Shown here: positions 60,457 to 64,000 of the stretch, one piece after another
Position numbering within the stretch: the stretch's first letter is position 1
Layout: every line of letters begins with the position of its first letter
Origin: Omphiscola glabra
Lineage: Eukaryota > Mollusca > Gastropoda > Lymnaeidae
Reading direction: 5' to 3'
NCBI GenBank assembly: GCA_964017045.1
Contig: OZ024798.1
Coordinates: 13,957,724 to 14,021,723, forward strand
DNA length: 64,000 nucleotides
Translations under genes and position numbers: made by a program
The notes under the pieces: model-generated
Database searches by the model: none
Seen by the model: the letters and a program-made list of their open reading frames with translations, nothing else
Told to the model about the DNA's origin: nothing

Positions 60457-60726
60457 CTGTCATGTAATTGAAAGAAATCATTGAATTACCTGGCAGTAAT
60501 ATCTCTAATTAAATCCAAACGAAAAACTTTCAGACATTTCTTTTTGAATAAAATAAAATAATTTAAAATTACTTAATGAATCCTTAAATGTAATATTATT
60601 ATAATAATGGTTATTGCTTGCAATTTTATTATTAATATTTTTTTTATTGTTACAATCGCCAGTCGGCTCATGCAATCAATTAGATCCACTGTAACATATA
60701 GCAGCTTCATACAGTACTGTAATATG

Positions 60727-60868
60727 GATCAAGATTTGTAATCTAGATCAGGGTTTGTCATCTTGATCAGGGTTTGTAATCTAGATCAGGGTTTGTCATC
60801 TAGATCAGGGTTTGTAATCTAAATCAGGGTTTGTAATCTAGATCAGGGTTTATTATCTAGATCAGGGT
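60727..60868. repeat. 19-bp tandem repeat
   Basis: GGGTTTGTAATCTAGATCA, about 7 units, in intron 3 of the BIR/RING gene. Confidence 0.95.
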
Positions 60869-61379
60869 TCAGACCATTTCGGCTTGTGTACCCTCCATTT
60901 TTACAAGACACACGCGTCAAGAATGGATTTAGCATTTTATATTCTTTCAAGTATTAAACTTTTTATACCAACGTACTTAAAATAATATAACAGCACGATA
61001 AGTTATTTTCATCTTCGGTTTAACAATACCGCTTGGTGGTCTCTGGTTTGGTGTCACCCATTTACAATGCAGCAGATCCACACCCTTCATCCTACGCTAC
61101 TGGGTACACTACTCCCATTGCATTTTTTTAAATAGCTTCACAGCAATGCGTCGTTTGTGACTTTAGGTGTCACAGAGCGCAATGGTCACATTTCTTCAGA
61201 CATTTATTGACGATTTAACAAACGCAGATCGAACCACTTTTCAATATGATAGCTATGATCAAACAGAAAAAACCCACATAAAATTAACTTTTCCCAAGAT
61301 TTCAAATGAACTTTGCTTTAGGACCCAAAAAGACAAGCAAAAACAAAAAAAAAGAAGTTGTTGAACAGTAAAATCTTAC

Positions 61380-61508
61380 CGTTAGCTGGCTGAGAACCGT
61401 TGTCAAGCTTGCGGCACTGCGAGCTCAAGCATCCTCTCACGAGAGCTCTAATGCTGCCTCTCCATTTGCACCTGCACTTGTAGCAAATCAAACAGCATGG
61501 CTCTGACC
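61380..61508 (-). CDS. BIR/RING gene, exon 3: second half of a degenerate BIR-like module
   Basis: A 129-base exon, phase 1 to 1, acceptor ATTACTCAG, donor CG/GTAAGA. It reads SEPCCLICYKCRCKWRGSIR, then ALVRGCLSSQCRKLDNGSQP. A CxxC (CLIC) followed by a Trp and later Cys residues resembles the zinc-binding half of a BIR, but the conserved His is absent, so zinc binding in the usual way is doubtful. Confidence 0.6.
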
Positions 61509-61822
61509 CTGAGTAATATTTACAATGTTCAATTAAAGTTCCATGTAAATATATAATGGCATAATATTAGTTTATATCACTAGTTGAGGTATAATTTGTT
61601 GCAAAGCTAAACAATTAATTAAGTTTTAACTCAATTCAAACAACATTTATTTCTTTTGGGAGTGGGGTGGAAATAAATTACAGCTAATGTTCATATAAAT
61701 TAAGTTTTTGAATAACCGCATATCTATGATTTAATAAGAAGAGGATGTATTTTTTTAAATATTCATTAAATAGACTCCATTGTTATAGTGTTGCCCTTTA
61801 TCAAATCTTTTTTTTTTATTAC

Positions 61823-61966
61823 CATCTTGATAGAATCCATTGAAGGCTATCACTTCAATGCAATCCCTAAATTCATCCGGCAAACTAATTAATGTTGTAA
61901 GGCGCACTAAATAAATGGAATAATCCTGCAGGGGGCTGAACTCAAGCGGCTCATCTTGGGCTCGGC
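61823..61966 (-). CDS. BIR/RING gene, exon 2: first half of a BIR-like module
   Basis: A 144-base exon, phase 1 to 1, acceptor TTATTTCAG, donor ATG/GTAATA. It reads RAQDEPLEFSPLQDYSIYLV, RLTTLISLPDEFRDCIEVIA and FNGFYQD. The pattern R-x-TTL...LP...IAFNGFYQDG corresponds to the N-terminal half of BIR domains (RxxTFxxWP...LAxAGFYYxG). Splitting after the GFY motif in phase 1 and continuing into the Cys half in exon 3 supports the exon pair. Confidence 0.6.
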
Positions 61967-62129
61967 CTGAAATAATACAAAACATACCAAAGCGTGACAT
62001 ACTATGTGGATTATGTCATAACTAACTTTGCAAACAAACAAAACAGTTTTATTTTATCGTACACTTAATGTTTTGCCTTTTTTAAATTGTTTTTTTATGG
62101 ATCAGCTCCATGGCAGTTACCATTAATTT

Positions 62130-62560
62130 TGTATTCGTACTTCACCTGGACATTGTAAGGACTTGTATTTCGTAGAAAGTACTCGATGGTCCGGTCTTAA
62201 TTTTAGATTTTAAAATGTACCATTAGACTGAGAAGTGTCTAAAATGTATACTATTGGTTGCAAGCGTAGCCCAGAAAAGTTAGCCTACAGGTTATTAAAA
62301 ACAGACCCCAAAACAAAACGCTCATGGAAAAAGGAAGATAAAACAATGGTGCTTATCTTGCTAAGTCTTGGGGAAATGAAAAGTCCCATCAATCTGCGAC
62401 TACTTAGGGAATCATAACAGAATTGACAGTAACTCCTACGTGGATCAAGGTTGTAAAACTCTTAGGTAAATATAAATTAAGTGCTAATGAAAAATCTTAG
62501 ACACATACATGTGCCTGTTATATATGTTTGCTTGTCAATGCTAAGCCCGGTCCTTATTAA
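62130..62560. other. intron 1 of the BIR/RING gene
   Basis: Part of the 62620-61967 intron. A plus-strand frame at 62235-62417 (KRSPEKLAYRLLKTDPKTKR) has no support as a gene. Confidence 0.4.
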
Positions 62561-62620
62561 AGTACATTTATTATGTTAACACCTTGTAGGTTACAACAGC
62601 ATTTAGCAAATGAATTTTAC

Positions 62621-63833
62621 CTTCAGAACGCCTTGGGTCCAGTGCTGGATCTGTTGCTGACGCTGACGCTGCTTGTGCGTCGTTCCACACAAATCTGAAT
62701 GCGGGAACAGCGGGGACGCGCCGTCTTGGATCACAAGCCAACATCATCGGCGATCCTGACAACTCGACCTCTCCAGAGTCTGCCGATTGCTCTTGTCTCA
62801 CTACATTGTCACGGTTACCGTCCACCCCGCGGCCGCCGGCGATTGTGCACGGATGGGTATGATAGCGTGGATGTGATGGATCAGCCTGGAAATGACTGAG
62901 ATTGTGCCTTCTGCCACATCCGTCACACTTGCAGGCACCTGGCTCAATATAACGAAATCCTGCTTCAGCTAGTCGTATGAAACTGATAGGGTTTCCGGTA
63001 TCAAAATTGCATAGAGGGCGAAATGAAGCTAGCCTCGATAGATCTTGTGCGAGGAAAACTATTATGGATTCATAATTTGTGGATGATATTAAATTACTAA
63101 CATCTATGTCAAAACTCCGTATTGTTTCATAGAAGTAATTCTGACACATTTTACCGTTGCATTTAAGCATTTTCATATCAAAGCATGTGGTTTTATCGCA
63201 AATTATCTTCATGGTTAATTTCAGAGTGCCATCCATCACCTTGCATATCGACTGACAATCAAGCCACACTCTAGGATTTTTTCGACGATATAGTAGAAAT
63301 ATTGTTGAAAATAATATGTACAGTATTTCACTCTGTGTTAGATGAGCATTTTTCCAGACAGTGATTTTGCTTAAAATTAAAATGTAAATGTGAAATATTT
63401 TTATTTGTGAACTAGCGTTGTTGAATGTCTTATTAAATGCAAGAATGGTGAACACGATCACAACGAAAAGTCCCAATATTTTGCCCCTTTCAGTCATACC
63501 GACAAAACTGCGCGGGCTACAATCACCTGTGAGCATAACATCACAATCCACTATAAGCATGTTGTTATAATCCTCAGACAGTGTGCTATTACAATCATTG
63601 GCGAGAATGTTACCGTGAATAGTAATCTGCAGATGATCTGGATATAGCAAATCTGTTACACACGGTCGGTTGCATTCACAGACTTCTGTTTTCTGTGCTC
63701 TCGGATTCGGGGAGCAATTCATTAAAGCCGAGCGTAAACAAGGCCACCAAGGGTTAATGCCACAATGTATAGTAAGGCAGAAGATGAGCAAGAAACATAA
63801 CAGGAAACAAATCAGCAGATAGTTCCAGCACAT
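62621..63833 (-). CDS. BIR/RING gene, exon 1: hydrophobic N-terminus and first BIR
   Basis: A 1213-base exon (404 codons, phase 1 donor GAAG/GTAAAA). Start MCWNYLLICF; hydrophobic segments at residues 5-22, 117-133 (KILGLFVVIVFTILAF), 145-158 and 168-182 suggest a membrane-anchored product with a Cys-rich, possibly luminal segment at 32-107. Residues 267-329 form a BIR-like module: RLASFRP, LAEAGFRY, CDGC (303-306), HF, DP, then H321 or H325 and C329; the His-to-Cys spacing deviates slightly from the standard C-x2-C-x16-H-x6-C. Residues 330-404 are polar and Pro/Ala/Arg-rich. With exons 2-4 the conceptual protein has 571 residues. Classical IAPs are cytosolic, so the hydrophobic N-terminus is unusual; an unrecognised upstream exon or a gene-model error remains possible. 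Confidence 0.7.
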
Positions 63834-64000
63834 GTTTTTGGGTCGTTTAAATTATCACTAAGCAAAATGTACGAACTAACGACAAGGACATGTCATGGAG
63901 CCACTTGGGGTAAAAACGTTACACTGTATAATGCTTTATATTGGATTTCAACAACAGTTTGATTAAAACGAATGTTTCATTGGGGTTGCAGTGGGTTTTT

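Noticed and set aside
62235..62417. 60-codon plus-strand frame (KRSPEKLAYRLLKTDPKTKR)
   Set aside because: Lies in intron 1 of the BIR/RING gene on the opposite strand, with no splice or family support; may be a mobile-element scrap.

Overview
This 64-kb window is AT-rich, intron-containing metazoan DNA, most likely molluscan and probably from a gastropod. The indications are phase-matched short exons separated by AT-rich introns, a lineage-specific inhibitor-of-apoptosis (BIR/RING) gene, mobile elements built like bivalve 'pearl' elements, a SPIN-family hAT element (a family I recall from pond snails and tetrapods), and a very high density of minisatellites. No database search was possible, so the organism call is an inference.

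Layout. (1) Bases 1-526, minus strand: a short GC-richer stretch with two overlapping reading frames that look prokaryotic or phage-like and carry frameshifts. (2) About 3.4-37.3 kb, plus strand: a tandem cluster of one secreted-protein family in five states. Copy A is seen only as its last exon (3436-3822). An exon-1 plus exon-2 relic lies at 4545-5695. Copy B (7706-10082) and copy C (20759-28768) are intact three-exon genes of about 322 and 315 residues. Copy D (35129-37328) is degraded. Each complete member has a signal peptide, a PAN/apple-like cysteine module and a family-specific C-terminal domain. The introns and spacers are filled by Helitron-like elements with a core repeat of about 170 bp, a Helitron coding relic, MITEs and minisatellites. 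The minisatellite in copy C intron 2 appears to have grown out of the exon-2 splice donor itself. (3) About 37.4-42.5 kb: tandem repeats and AT-rich DNA without a recognised gene. (4) 42665-50113, minus strand: an unrecognised gene with a 579-codon first coding exon containing hydrophobic segments, followed by small phase-1 exons in a tandemly duplicated A-B-C-D cassette and two possible terminal exons. (5) 51-60 kb: repeats, a SPIN copy with target-site duplication, a non-LTR retrotransposon 3' end and a long palindrome. (6) 60227-63833, minus strand: a four-exon gene, conceptual product 571 residues, with N-terminal hydrophobic segments, one recognisable and one degenerate BIR-like module and a C-terminal IAP-type RING finger.

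Functional picture. The cluster looks like a rapidly evolving secreted recognition-type family that duplicates and decays in tandem. The BIR/RING gene should act in ubiquitin ligation and cell-death or immune signalling and may be membrane-anchored. The 42.7-50.1 kb gene is a putative membrane protein of unknown role. All splice models are conceptual, built from GT/AG sites, reading-frame phase and comparison among copies within the window.
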